A stretch of DNA of 64,000 nt, taken from contig CM035357.1 in NCBI GenBank assembly GCA_020137815.1, positions 5,898,616 to 5,962,615 of the forward strand, read 5' to 3'. A program made the translations under genes and the position numbers. This stretch comes from Hormiphora californensis (lineage: Eukaryota > Ctenophora > Tentaculata > Cydippida > Pleurobrachiidae). The number at the start of each line of letters is the position of its first letter. The first letter of the stretch is position 1. The notes beneath the pieces were generated by a model. It did no database searches. It had not been told where the DNA came from and was given only the letters and a program-made list of their open reading frames with translations. Shown here in pieces: positions 1 through 30,153 of the stretch.

Positions 1-304
1 GCACCATCTTCAGGCTATAATATACGGAATATACATGTTAGAAAAACTGTACACATACCAATTGTAATTGTCCAGCCGAAAGGAGAAAACAAAACTTCCT
101 CACTGATATGCGGCTAATAAACAATCAACCGATCCTTATTCTCTGTCCACTGACTTGTGAAGGGAAGTTTGGTTCTATATTTACAAATATGAATCTACAT
201 AATACCCCTTTACATGAATCTAATGCCCTTCTTATGAATCTACCGCAGTTTCTAGTAGTAAGAGAACACACCCCCTGCCCTATTACATGAATCTCCCTTC
301 CCAG

Positions 305-19557
<19,253 letters not shown>

Positions 19558-20038
19558 AAAAAAAGATGAATGTGTGTTTTGTTTTTATTTTCTGTGTGTT
19601 TTGATTGTGTTTAAGGTTTTAAGTGCCGCAAAGTTTTGAGTTTATGATTTGTTCACATGACATGGGCCCGCCCTAATTAACGATTGAAGAATCTCAACTT
19701 TCCCACGGTTGGTCATGGCGCGGAGCTATTGCTAGTTTTTGGGATTCATTGGTGTGGAAAGCACACCAACGCAAATTGCGCGCACGGGTCACTCTAATTT
19801 CCTGGTCCTGCCCCTACCAGATTCTTTCCAGTCTCAAACTAAAACACGAAATTTAAGAAAATAATCAACTGTTAGAAATAATGAATTACACATTTGTTAA
19901 TATTAACAAGTCAGATCTACCACGGTCAGTGCTAATTGCGGTGTCCTTGGGTTTAGAAAAAAAAAAAGCAAACGTAAAACAATAACTCAGTTCGGGTGGT
20001 AATATACAGTTCGTTTCTAAAATATTTTAGTAAGTGAT
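19558..20038. other. Convergent intergenic space between NBEAL and LRCH
   Basis: About 480 bp between the NBEAL stop and the stop of LRCH on the opposite strand. No ORF or repeat is recognised. No clear AATAAA follows the NBEAL stop closely; the nearest plus-strand AATAAA is near 20211, inside the LRCH gene. Confidence 0.6.
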
Positions 20039-23000
20039 TCAGGCATCAGAAGAGAGAGGGAACTTTGCGGTGAGCCGTTTCAAGAGTTCGTAAATCACTG
20101 GAACTGAACAGGCTTGTAGGTCGGGCAGGGAAATACTTTCCTGGAAATAGGGAGTAGGTTGTTAATTTAGAGTCAAATTTGTAACGTTCCAGCTCAAATA
20201 GGGGTGGTGAATAAATATCCACATATGAATAATTATTATTGGTTACTGATTATGGACAATACATGTGTGTGACGTGTGTACGTACCCGTCCAAACTGTAG
20301 TTGTGCAAAGCTGATAAATCCTCCTAAGTTCCTTGATGCCTTCAGAGTACTGAGAGGTTCACCTCCCTGCGGTACATGAACCATTCTAATCGTGTTCTTC
20401 CTCATTACATTCAGTAGTTGGCAAAGCAATACTCCATCCTTGAGGGCATCCACTTCTTGCAGGCTGACTGCCAGATACTTAGCAACCACCTAGTGATAAT
20501 TAGTGATTAATTAGTGTTAATTAGGTCGCTACTAGGGCGCCCCCCCCCCCCCACTAGGGGTCATATAATATCTGAAAACAAATTGTTTCAGTCAAAACAT
20601 ACGTTTTTGATAAAGTTTTCCTGGACTTGTAGTTGGGCCACTTTTCCCTCATTTCGTGTGATTGTAAAGGAACTTTCCTCACCCTCTACGTCTTCAGGGT
20701 CAGACTGGGACAGAGAAAGGGGTTTAGTAGTGTCTCATATTTGAGGGTCAGACTGGGACAGAGAAAGGGGTTTAGTAGTGTCTCATATTTGAGGGACAGG
20801 ATTCAGGGTTGGTAGCCTAACACAGTGATTAGCACTGACGTGGAAAGCACAATAAGAAGGTCCCACATATTTGATCCATCCAGCTACCTACCCCAGGGGG
20901 AGAAGAAGTGGGCACTGGTGGGATGACTTCCTTATTGTCAGAAAATGAAACTGATCGCTTACCTAGTAGGATAAGTATTGTTAATTTCACACGCAAAACA
21001 TTAAACCAAACTCAATGATAAGGACCATTAAAAACCCACTAAAACCTTGCTCGACCCTGTTTCCCCGCACCCCTCTCTTATTTACAAATGTAAAGGAGGG
21101 TTAGAACATGGCAACTAAAACCTACTTGAGAGACTTGATAGACTAGTGAGTGTAGAGCTACGACTCCCTGATAACCCATCCAATAACACCTCATCTAGAG
21201 AGGCAAGGGCCGCTTCTTCAGGACTCACTACTAGATCTGGGATCTGAAATAGTGAGAGATAGAGATAGAGAGAGGGAGGGAGGGTGGGTGTGATGATGTA
21301 TTTTGAAGGAGAAAACAGTGTGTGAGTAGACGAAGGAAAGACGCTTGTTTGTATTGTCACACTCTCGCACACACACACACAGTATCACACAATCCCAGCT
21401 AGCACTCAAAACAAGAAAAAGAGAGGCTATTTGCTATCTCTCTTTTCTCTCTCTCTCTCTCCGCTGTTTTTATATCACACACACAGACACACTCTCACTC
21501 CTCTTCCTCGTGACTTCGAGACTTAGTTACTTTCTTCATTAACTTTTTCATCTTTGGAAAGAAAATGAAGGGTTATAAAGTTAGAAAACGAGAGCCTTGA
21601 TAAGGTTTTCGGCCGAATTCACTATACCGTCAGTTTTACCCCGACTGTCCGTCAGTTTTTCCCCAAAAAACGGACGGATGGTCCAGAATGGGAAAGTGTA
21701 CAGGAAAGTTACACTCGGCGCGCGACCCTTCCAATGGGTGAGTTATCGCGCGTTACGTAGTTGTCACCCAGAGTTTGGTACAGAAATGGGCCACACACAT
21801 CTGAATTGTTATTTTCAACTCTATAGAAATTATTGGATGTGAGATGTGTGTATATTATATGTTCGCAAAAGGCAAGCTTCCCCTCGTCCGACCCGAAGTT
21901 GGAATCATATGGGTTTAGTTTGTCGAACCGGCAAGTTGCTAACATTTTCAAATCTTCACTACTTCTCAAATGATCCCATACTTTCAGTCTAATCCCAAAA
22001 TCCTATTAAAAATAGAGACAAAAATAACGGCACCAAACTGTGAAATGCCCTTGCATTAGTGCGAGTAGAATAAAATCAATTTTCTATCTAAAGGCCGAGT
22101 TTATAGCAAGAAAGGACTATTTTACAACGAATTCTCTGGTTAGTATGGTAACCAACTCCGTTGTCATGGTAAATCAATCGAACTCTATCGAGTTCTATCG
22201 CCAGCAACTGGATGAAAATTTATCCATTTCATTATGCACAATGCACAGGCTTTGGTTACGAAGTTACCCCTTGCCAGCGTGTGCACGCGAAGGTCGCCCG
22301 GCGACAGAGTGTGAGGTGTCTTCGATACCAAGCACAGGCTTGTGTAACAAAAAGGGGCGTTTTTATAGCTTATTGTTCATCATAACCTGAAATAAATAAT
22401 TTTCATTACTTTCACAAAGGCTCAAAGTTTGAATATCAAATTTGCCAAAATTGTGCAGGGGCCACCCCAAAATTAATCTCTAAGTAATTAATTAATTAAT
22501 TTTGACTATTCCCACTTTCTGTAGATTATATTATATGTTTTATGCATGAAGAACATTCCTAGAAAGTTTCAAGTCGATATTTTAAGCAGAACGGAAAATA
22601 TAATTTAGTGCATGGGCAAACAAAATGGTGCAAGGGCACATGTTCAGGGGAAATTTGCACAAATTGTGCAGGGGCAAATTTTAATTAATTTGCCTATAAT
22701 TAATTACCTAATTGATATATTAATCATACGGCTCTTCTAGTACTCGTAGTTATGCTACTAGAACATGCATAGAAAGTTTCGTGTCAAAATATTAAACGGT
22801 GTGGACACAGTTCGATCATAAAATTGGTGCAAGGGCTGCCCTTGCACCATTTGCCCTTGCACATTGCCTGCCCTTGCACCAAATTCCATTTTTTGCACGG
22901 CTCTAACTAACTAATTAATTAATTTTGACTATTCCCACTTTTCGAACATCATCTTTTATGATTGAAGAACATTCCTACAAAGTTTCAAGTCGATATTTTA

Positions 23001-26000
23001 AGCAGAACGGAAAATAGAATTTGGTGCAAGGGCGTGGTGCAAGGGACATAACACGCAATGTGCAGGGGCACGGTGCCCTTGCACCGTTTTTAATTACCTA
23101 TAATTAATTAATTAATTAAAAATTCAAAAATCCGCCAACGTCATGACACAAAGGAATACTACAAGAACATGCCTACAAAATTTCAAGTCGATATCTCAAA
23201 CGGTGTGGCCACAATCGTTGACATGTTTTTTGCCCCCCCCCCCCCCCCCCCCCCCAAAAAAAGACCTTTCTTTGTTCTTAATAGGGCCGGCATTTTTGGG
23301 TTTTTGTGCAGGGGCAAAAATTTTTTTTCGTTTTTTGCTGTTTTCTTCGGGTCGGAGGTGCCTGCCGGCACCTAAATAACTGTGGAATATAACACTCACC
23401 CCAGATACTTTGGGGGACTTCTTCGCTTTCTCTGAATCTTCATTTGACTTGTCCGACTTGGGCGAGTATTTGACACTTTTAGGGGACTTGGTTTTCGAAT
23501 CTGGGGTAAGGAAGGAATGTCCTGAACAATATGTTAATTAAGTAGTCAGGAGACAAACAGATGAACATTAAACAGACAATAAATTGTATGAGACACTGAC
23601 CCTTCTTCTTCTTGTCTCTCTTCTCAGATTGGGGTGATGGACTTGGTTCACTAGTCTCTGGTAGGGTCATATCGGCTGATGTATCAGCTAGTTGTTTAGC
23701 CAGTGCCTTCCCAGTTGTTCTGTTAATTGTGTTGATAGAACGGCCCTGGGCAACCTGGGACGAGGAATGTGCAGCCCTGTAATCCCCCAACACGTCTAGG
23801 GGGAGCTGGAGTGGGGCTAGAGGGGCTGGAGAGTGGGGGAGTTGGAGTGGGGCTAGAAATGGGGGAGCTGGAGTGGGGCTAGAGAGGGGCTGGAGAGGGG
23901 GAGCTGGAGTGGGGCTAGAAATGGGGGAGTGGGGCTAGAAATGGGGGACTGGGGTCTGGGGCTAGAGTGGGGCTAGAAATGGGGGACTGGGGCTAGAATG
24001 GGGGACTGGGGCTAGAGTGGGGCTAGAGGTGGGGGACTGGGGCTAGAGTGGGGCTAGAGGTGGGGGAGCTAGAGGGGGACTTGGTCTAGAGGTTGGGGGA
24101 CTAGGTAGCTAGAGATGTCTTGTCACGGACGGTGTCATCAGCCCTATACAGCTGATCCAGAGGGCTAGAGATGTCACTCAGATAAAAACCTGTAAAGAAC
24201 GTTTCATATAATCCCCTCCAATTCCATATTTCTCTCTGTATGTTTTATCTTTCTCAAGCTCCTTCTTGAAGAAAGGATCCTCTAACATCCAAGCAGTGGC
24301 CTGACAATCCCATGATACGAGGAGATCACTGATGAAACTGAGGGGAGTGGTGGGTTAGTATCGGAGTGGAACAGAGAGACAAGGAGACAGGCAGACAGAG
24401 AGAGAGAGAGTGGGACAGAGAGACAGACATACAGGCAGACAGACATACAGACAGACAGACAGTATTCCACACCTAGCACTGTTAGTAAGTGTTGATCTCG
24501 GATTTGCAAAGTTATGTTTCATCCTCTCCTCCTCTTTCTTCCTTCTGAAAACCTTCTCAGTACTTCCAACAGGTCCTTTTGTTCCTGCTGCCAGACCAGA
24601 ATCTCTAGGAGTTTGAAGATGTGAACCCGTCCCCTCTCTGCGTACTAGAAGATAGGGGTTGTTAATTGGGGAGTGCGTGTGTCTGGTCCTTGTGGGTGAA
24701 GCTCGTGACACTGGTCATGGTGGATGGATGAAGTAAGAGAGGTAGAAAGTATTTAGGTAGCTGTGTGGGAGAGAAGACAGTATATCTCTAGGGGCTATAT
24801 TAACCTGTGCAGGAGGGCACACTAGAGGATTATTACTAATATCCAGGAACTTCAGATCCTTCAGGAACCGATATGATGGTGGGATAATTGCAATCCTGTT
24901 ATAACTGAGATCCAACCTTACTAGCGGCGTCTCGGTCAGCTCTGTGGATGAGGAGGAGGGTATCAGTTTGGGATTACATCTCGAAAATACAAAGCAGAAA
25001 CTCTAACTGAGTTTATCAACAAGATAAAGCACAATACCTTTAGTTTCGTAAACTAATATTTACCGGAGGGAATGTGAGTTATAAAGTTGTTCCGTGCATT
25101 CAGATCCCGTAGGTTGGTAAGTTTCCCGAATTCAGGGGGAATGCTGCTCAACATGTTACAGCTCATATCGAGATCCATTAGTTGGGTCAGGTTACCTGTG
25201 AGATTGGGTCAAGTGAGGGTTGGGATAAACTGAGTAAAGCGAGCATATAAGTACACAACTACATATTTGATATTACCAAAGATGTACACATCGATGTGTC
25301 TACCAGTACCCACTACCCGGCCGGCGGCCATCTCATCACCTATACCAACCTATTTCAGCTGGGAGTGTGTGTATTTTGTTGTTGGCCAGGTACAGTTCCT
25401 CTAACGGTAATGAACATAGATGAGAGGGAATCCTGGGAGAGAAGATTGTGTTAGTGAGATGTCTGGCCCTAATCAAGTGAGATGTCTGGCCCTAACCAAG
25501 TGAGATGTCTGGCCCTAACCAAGTGAGATGTCTGGCCCTAACCAAGTGAGATGTCTGGCCCTAATCAAGTGAGATGTCTGGCCCTAACCAAGTGAGATGT
25601 CTGGCCCTAATCAATGTCTCCATACTAATAATCAAGTGATTAGTGAGATGTCTCCAATCTCCATACTTACGAGGTGAGTTGGTTTCTACTGAGGTTCAAC
25701 TTGCACAGGAACCGTAGAGAGCTCATATCAATGATAGATCTGATCATGTTGTAGTAACAGTTTAGTTCCTCAACCGCCTCACATTCCAGGACCTCCTCAG
25801 GTATCTCATTGAACTTGTTCTTGGATAGATCTGGGGAGAGAGAGGGTGTAGTGAGATTTTGATAAATCTGGACGGGGTGTTGTTCAAAGAGGTTAGAGGG
25901 TCGAGCAAGGCAAGACGGGAGGGTGAGATATGTGGATTGAGGAACGACACGGGATGTAATACCTATAATCGAAGAATTTTATTCACTAAAAATGCGCAAA

Positions 26001-26324
26001 TCTTACCTACAACCATGACATCTGATGTGTCAACATGATCAATTTCCTTGGGTAACGTCCGCAAATTCATTGACTGAATTTCTAACGTTCCTGAAAACAG
26101 AGGGCTCGTGTTACAAATATGAATCTAAAAAGTAAAATAGATGGGAGGATCTCTAAAATGCGTTAATTTTTTGCCTGTCTGTTTGTAAAGACCTCAAAAA
26201 GGAACCTGAGATGTGTCACCTACTAACACTTACACAGCCTCCAATACACCCACTGACCTGTAAAGATGCTGGACTCAAACTTTTGTTTGAGAGAAGTTTG
26301 TACATGCACATTCCCCCCGGCCAT
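20039..26324 (-). CDS. LRCH: LRCH protein: leucine-rich repeats plus calponin-homology domain
   Basis: LRCH proteins are cytoskeleton/septin-linked scaffolds regulating DOCK signalling and cell shape (family knowledge). Exons in order: 26258-26324 (ATG at 26324), 26007-26090, 25671-25830, 25350-25432, 25064-25195, 24805-24941, 24473-24644, 24127-24328, 23601-23795, 23400-23500, 21126-21243, 20892-20962, 20603-20704, 20286-20489, 20039-20140. N-terminal LRRs include DLSKNKFNEIPEEVLE, EELYLANNKIHTLPAEI and RLDLSYNRIAIIPPSYRFL, then GRVHIFKLLE as in LRCHs. A Lys/Ser-rich linker follows. The CH domain is ALKDGVLLCQLLNVMRKNTI and MVHVPQGGEPLS. Phases agree throughout except that exons 24473-24644 and 24127-24328 each lack one base. 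Restoring both would make the CDS 1932 nt, a whole number of codons. Probable consensus errors. Confidence 0.88.
20696..20791 (-). repeat. 48-bp tandem duplication containing an LRCH 3' splice site
   Basis: AGGGTCAGACTGGGACAG begins at 20696 and again at 20744. On the gene strand each copy has a CT-rich tract ending TCTCTGTCCCAG and then TCTGACCCT. The downstream acceptor gives the exon 20603-20704. Use of the upstream one would add a TGA in frame. Confidence 0.9.
21043..21108 (-). repeat. Dispersed repeat copy (three in window)
   Basis: Read on the minus strand, GTTCTAACCCTCCTTTACAT through AGGGTCGAGCAAGG matches 45898-45970 (plus) and the right end matches 25885-25925 (plus). It is probably a fragment of an old interspersed element. 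The exon at 20892-20962 is close by. Confidence 0.6.
21244..23399. other. Large LRCH intron
   Basis: Contains GA/CT microsatellite near 21250-21280 and 21440-21465, an AT-rich satellite at 22488-23215 and a poly-C run with poly-A at about 23234-23268. No coding exon could be supported. Phase 0 on both sides allows the two flanking exons to join directly. Confidence 0.55.
22488..23215. repeat. AT-rich satellite, four diverged copies of about 210 bp
   Basis: Copies begin near 22488, 22695, 22912 and 23105 with AATTAATTAATT, then GAACATTCCTA(G/C)AAAGTTTC, then a variant of GATATTTTAAGCAGAACGG, then GGTGCAAGGGC. Between them are GTGCAGGGGCA and its mirror TGCCCTTGCAC, which can pair as hairpins. 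Confidence 0.75.
23800..24110 (-). repeat. Degenerate array of acceptor-like units before an LRCH exon
   Basis: On the gene strand this is a series of CCCCCATTTCTAG, CCCCACTCTAG and CCCCACTCCAG units ending CTCCCCCTAG directly before the exon starting at 23795. Unit length varies (about 11-35 bp). Many units would serve as a pyrimidine tract plus AG. Confidence 0.8.
25454..25614 (-). repeat. 23-bp minisatellite, 7 copies, in LRCH intron
   Basis: GTGAGATGTCTGGCCCTAA followed by TCAA or CCAA, seven times on the plus strand. It occupies most of the 238-nt intron and ends about 20 nt before the acceptor of the exon at 25432. Confidence 0.93.
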
Positions 26325-26453
26325 CCTAGTCCTAGAGAGAGAGAGGGGAATCAATATTGTACTTGTACGACAAGGCACGGTACCCGCACGGTACCTTTAG
26401 AGACTCCGTGACGGAGATATATAAACACACTGGTCTTTAAAAAATATCAACAG

Positions 26454-26657
26454 TTAATAAATTAGACATGTGTTATATATTCTCTCTAGAAGATGATACT
26501 GAGAAGGGAGGGTGGTAGGTAGTCCGGTAGCAGGGTCTGGGTTCGTCTGGAGTCCCTTGTAGATTATGTAGGGGATAATTCCGTAGTAGAACACCTTTTG
26601 GCCCAGTCGTGTCACCTTCATCAGTCGCTCCTTCATTGGCTCAGATAGTTCAACCAT
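26454..26657 (-). CDS. TOMM7: Mitochondrial import receptor subunit TOM7
   Basis: A 67-residue ORF starting MVELSEPMKERLMKVTRLGQ, with GIIPYIIYKGLQTNPDPA and GLPTTLP. TOM7 is a small tail-anchored outer-membrane subunit that modulates assembly of the TOM complex. One hydrophobic segment (YYGIIPYIIYKGL) after a charged N-terminus and the Pro-rich tail match the family. It is slightly longer than the ~55-residue animal proteins because of a C-terminal tail (LLERIYNTCLIY). It is intronless in its coding part. LRCH starts 130 bp downstream on the same strand. Confidence 0.88.
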   Translation of the reverse strand: MVELSEPMKERLMKVTRLGQKVFYYGIIPYIIYKGLQTNPDPATGLPTTLPSQYHLLERIYNTCLIY

Positions 26658-26662
26658 GGTGG

Positions 26663-26785
26663 GCTGCTAAAATGGAAGGAGCTGTGAAATAACAGGGACT
26701 ACTAAAATGTAAGGGCTGTGAAATAACAGGGCCTGCTAAAATGGAAGGGCTGTGAAATAACAGGGCACTAAAATGGAAGGGGTGA
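26663..26785 (-). repeat. Tandem repeat (about 37 bp, 3+ copies) directly upstream of TOMM7
   Basis: Units of CTGCTAAAATGGAAGG then GCTGTGAAATAACAGGG on the plus strand. On the TOMM7 strand each contains TTATTTCACAG and CCATTTTAG, both acceptor-like, and the last lies next to the ATG. May be a promoter/5'UTR repeat or a 5'UTR intron end. Confidence 0.8.
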
Positions 26786-27091
26786 AACGTGTGGAATATG
26801 TGATGTAGTTGGTAAATAAAAGAAAGTCTGAAGAGAAAATAACACTAAGAGTAATAAATATATGACAAAACAACCACTTTAAAAAATGTAAAACTAAGAT
26901 TTAAAAACCGAGATGATTCTATCGGTAAGATAAAGTCTCTCATGCAGTTACTGCATAGAATAATAAAATGCACATATACCATGCTAAATTTTCCGTATCA
27001 CTTTTCACTAAAATAGTTGAAAGGAATATCCGACCATTTTCAGTATTGTCTATTGTGAGTTCTCAGCCTAGTCTATTTAGGGAGATTTGGC

Positions 27092-27996
27092 TCAATGAAG
27101 AGCATTATGAATTCCCATCAGATCCTTGAAATATTTCACTGTCTTCACTTTCAGCTCCATAGTTGCATGTTCGTCACAGATAAACACTGCTTTAGCGTGT
27201 TGCTGTAGAGCAGTGATAGTCCACATGTGATTGATACCACCTTCAATAGCATAGTGAAGCGCCAGGGCTTTGTGGGCCCCTGTAATCAGAATCATAACCT
27301 CTTTCGCATCCAAAATGGTCTGAACTCCAACATGTAAGAGCCTGGGTTGGAACCTTAGATTCATCTCCATCAAAGAACCGAGCATTAGCCTGGATGGTTT
27401 CTTTATTCAGATGTTTTAACTCGGGTTCTGGATACCAAGCTTGATCCAGGCTCGTTGAACGCTATGTGTCCATCAGGTCCAATACCACCAACAAATAAAT
27501 CAATTCCACCTGCCTCAACTATCATCCGCTCATAACTCTCACACTCTGCAACCAGATCTGGCGCATTGCCATCCAATATGTGTACATTATCAGGGTGGAT
27601 GTCGATGTGTTTGAAAAGGTTTTCCCACATGAAGGAGTGGTAACTCTCTGGGTGATCTCGGGGAAGGTTCACATACTCATCCATGTTGAATGTCTTAACG
27701 TACCTGAACAATAATGATTTTAGTGAGGAGAGGAATAATGTTAGAAGACAGACAAGCTCTTGAAACTTGATGAAATTCAAAGTTTAAACCTATCTTGTTA
27801 CCTACTTGAAACTAAGTTTTCCTGCCTGTACGAACTTCACAAGTTCTCGGTACATGCCCTTGGGTGTTCCCCCTGTTGGTAGACCCAGGACAAAGTATTT
27901 CCTGTGATCAGGGTTCGCTTCAAGGATCCGTGCTTTGACGTAGGATGCTGCCCAGAACGCAACATCCTGTTCTGTGTCCCTGATTACCAAGCGCAT
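27092..27996 (-). CDS. GNPDA: Glucosamine-6-phosphate isomerase/deaminase, two frame breaks
   Basis: GNPDA converts glucosamine-6-phosphate to fructose-6-phosphate and ammonia in the cytosol. Exon 1 is 27806-27996 ([25 protein letters not shown]); exon 2 is 27092-27703 ([45 protein letters not shown]). The frame then breaks. Skipping one base at 27411 restores [17 protein letters not shown], and skipping one at 27332 restores [20 protein letters not shown], which continues to [12 protein letters not shown] and [10 protein letters not shown]. Both extra bases are T on the coding strand, directly after ACA. With both skipped the product is 266 residues, normal for the family. Either sequencing insertions or a recent pseudogene. 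Confidence 0.92.
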
Positions 27997-29208
27997 GTTC
28001 TAATTAATCGTGGAGTTAATTAAGTGTTGTTAGTCGTTTGAAGGGTCTATAATTCATGCAGTTAAATCAAGAAACCGATCCAATTTCTAGCAAAAATGCA
28101 TCCGGGAAAAGATCTATTCACACGAGGGTGCCGTTATGATATGGGTGTCAACAAACCTGTTTACAGGTGTGTGCTGCCAAAAAAGTACCCTGCACTAAAA
28201 TGGCGCTAAGGGTCGGTGTGCAGCGTTCATTCACTAAAAAATTTAGCCCTAATTTTAACGTTGGCCCGTCGCGACGGGTGCGATTATAATCTGGGTGCCT
28301 TGCATCCTGTTTAGAGGTACGTGCTACCTAAAGAGTACGCTTAGACCAACTTTTTTCAAACAGCTATGCCACACAACCCCATGACCAATTTTAGTAAACT
28401 AAACGGTATCTGATAGAGGATATATAGTGCTAACCGATAACCCTAAACAAAAACCTAATCCGACCCTAACAACAGCCCTAACCCGTCTCGACCGCCAAAA
28501 TCGATGAATTGTTAGCAATGGAAAGCAGGGCGCCGTTACGATCTGGGTGTTTCGTGGCCTGTTTACAGGTATGCGCTGCCAAAAAAAGTTGATTTACTGA
28601 AATGGCTCTAACCGCCAAACCACTCAACCGTTTTGGCTTATTTAAAGTTTATCTGGTAGGAAATATCAAGGCCTAACCCCAACCCAAACCCCAACCCTAA
28701 CCCTACTTTAGCCCTAACCGGCTAACTTTAGCCCTAACGGCTAACCCTAAAAAACCGTTTGTCAATTCAATTCAATTCAATTGTTACATTTGATACCCCG
28801 CAAATTGACTTAATATAGCTAAGAGATAAACGCAAAAAACAGAGAAAAAACTCCTAATTAAAACGCCAGAGCTCTTAAGCCAGCCTTCTTATGCGGCAGT
28901 CCATACAGAAACAGTAGATAGATAAAAGTGGGTACACACTGAGGGACTGTATGAATAAGTTAATTAAGATAGTTATAATTTAAAAAAGAAGAAATTAGAA
29001 TTCCAATCATAAAAAGAGTAGATTAATGATTAAAAGTTGATTCAGTAGATAACGGTGTAGATAAGCTATACGATTACTTGGTAAAAAAGATATAAAAAAT
29101 CACTGCACTCAGTATAAAAAGGGGCTAGACTCGGAACTCAGAACAGAACAAGACACGTAAAACAAGACAGACAGCGACTAGACAGATCTCTTCTAACAAA
29201 GCTACAGA
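27997..29208. other. Intergenic repeats upstream of GNPDA
   Basis: Holds three degraded copies of a MITE-like repeat (near 28120-28215, 28265-28340, 28529-28790), two with telomere-like CCCTAA runs (28440-28480, 28675-28750), then an AT-rich stretch to 29200 with no ORF or recognised element. Confidence 0.6.
28529..28760. mobile_element. MITE-like element with telomere-like core (copy 1)
   Basis: Begins GCGCCGTTACGATCTGGGTG, includes GCCTGTTTACAGGT, GTTGATTTACTGAAATGGC and a core of CCCTAACCC-type repeats. It matches 34066-34310 and 34321-34572, where the mirrored end CACCCAGATTTTAACGC is also present. Confidence 0.7.
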
Positions 29209-30153
29209 TCAGCCAGCAGGACCGTATGACTTGTCAAAGAGGTGCGTCTTCAGCCTCGATTTGAAGAGTGACTCATCTGTGCAGCTTCGAATTGTTTGAG
29301 GCAGGATATTCCACAGTCTCGGTCCTGCTACTTGAAAAGCACGCTGAGAAGTCTTATACTTAGTGGAAAAGTCTTTTTGGAGAAGTGTTGGATCATCATC
29401 ATGTCTCAGTGATTTGCACTTTAGTTGCCGCCTTTGTATTAGACTCTGTAGGTAGGATGGTGCTAGATTGTTGATGCACTTGAAAACCATAAGACAGATC
29501 TTGTAGTCAATTCTCGCTGTGACAGGAAGAAAATGCAGCTGCTTTCTCAGTTCTGTTACTCCTCTCCATTGCCACCTTCCAAAGATGAATCTTGTCGCTG
29601 CATTCTGCACTTTTTGAAGGCGGGTGATGTCACTCTTATCAGCTCCAATCAATAGGCCATTGCAGTAGTCTATGCGAGAGTGTATAAGGGAGTGAACCAG
29701 CTGGACTTTGTTTTTCTTTGACAGTTTGTCGCCGATGCGCCTCAGGTTGTGTAAGGTCATGTTGCAGTCCCTGACTACTTTGGAGATATGGGCTTTCATG
29801 GTGAGCCTTTCATCAAATATAACTCCTAGATTCCTTGCCTGTTCCGAGGGACTGATGTACGTTGCCGGTTGATCAGATCTACGCAGAGAGAAAGACTCAT
29901 CATGAGCGATGGGATTTGTAGTTTTGTCAGTCCGCGATGATATAAACAGTAGTTCTGTTTTGGAGGGGTTGAGTTTCAAATAACTCGATGCCATCCATTG
30001 CTCGATTTCAGAGAAACATTGTCGAAGCTGATCTTCATTTTGTGTCCAGTTGTTGTTGGTAAACTTCACATATATAATAAATAAATAATAAAAATGACAG
30101 TTTATATCCCGCACTGACACAGTTTTAATTACAGACAACTCGTTTTCCTTCAT
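29209..30153 (-). pseudogene. C-terminal half of a CR1/L2-like LINE reverse transcriptase
   Basis: From about 30090 the frame reads NNNWTQNEDQLRQCFSEIEQ, then LKLNPSKTELLFIS, NLGVIFDERLTMKAHIS, SRIDYCNGLLIG, RLQKVQNAATRFI, HFLPVTARIDYKIC and VAGPRLWNILPQTIR. This is the thumb/C-terminal region of CR1/L2/Rex-like LINEs. The missing part upstream lies at 31259-31650; a second element separates them. Residues before about 30090 belong to that element's tail. Confidence 0.85.

Noticed and set aside
26454-26657. TOMM7 frame as the first exon of LRCH
   Set aside because: The LRCH exon at 26258-26324 has its own ATG and correct phase, and the TOMM7 frame has a stop and full-length match to the family.
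27092-27385. Separate short protein starting inside GNPDA
   Set aside because: It is the C-terminal part of the same isomerase in a shifted frame.
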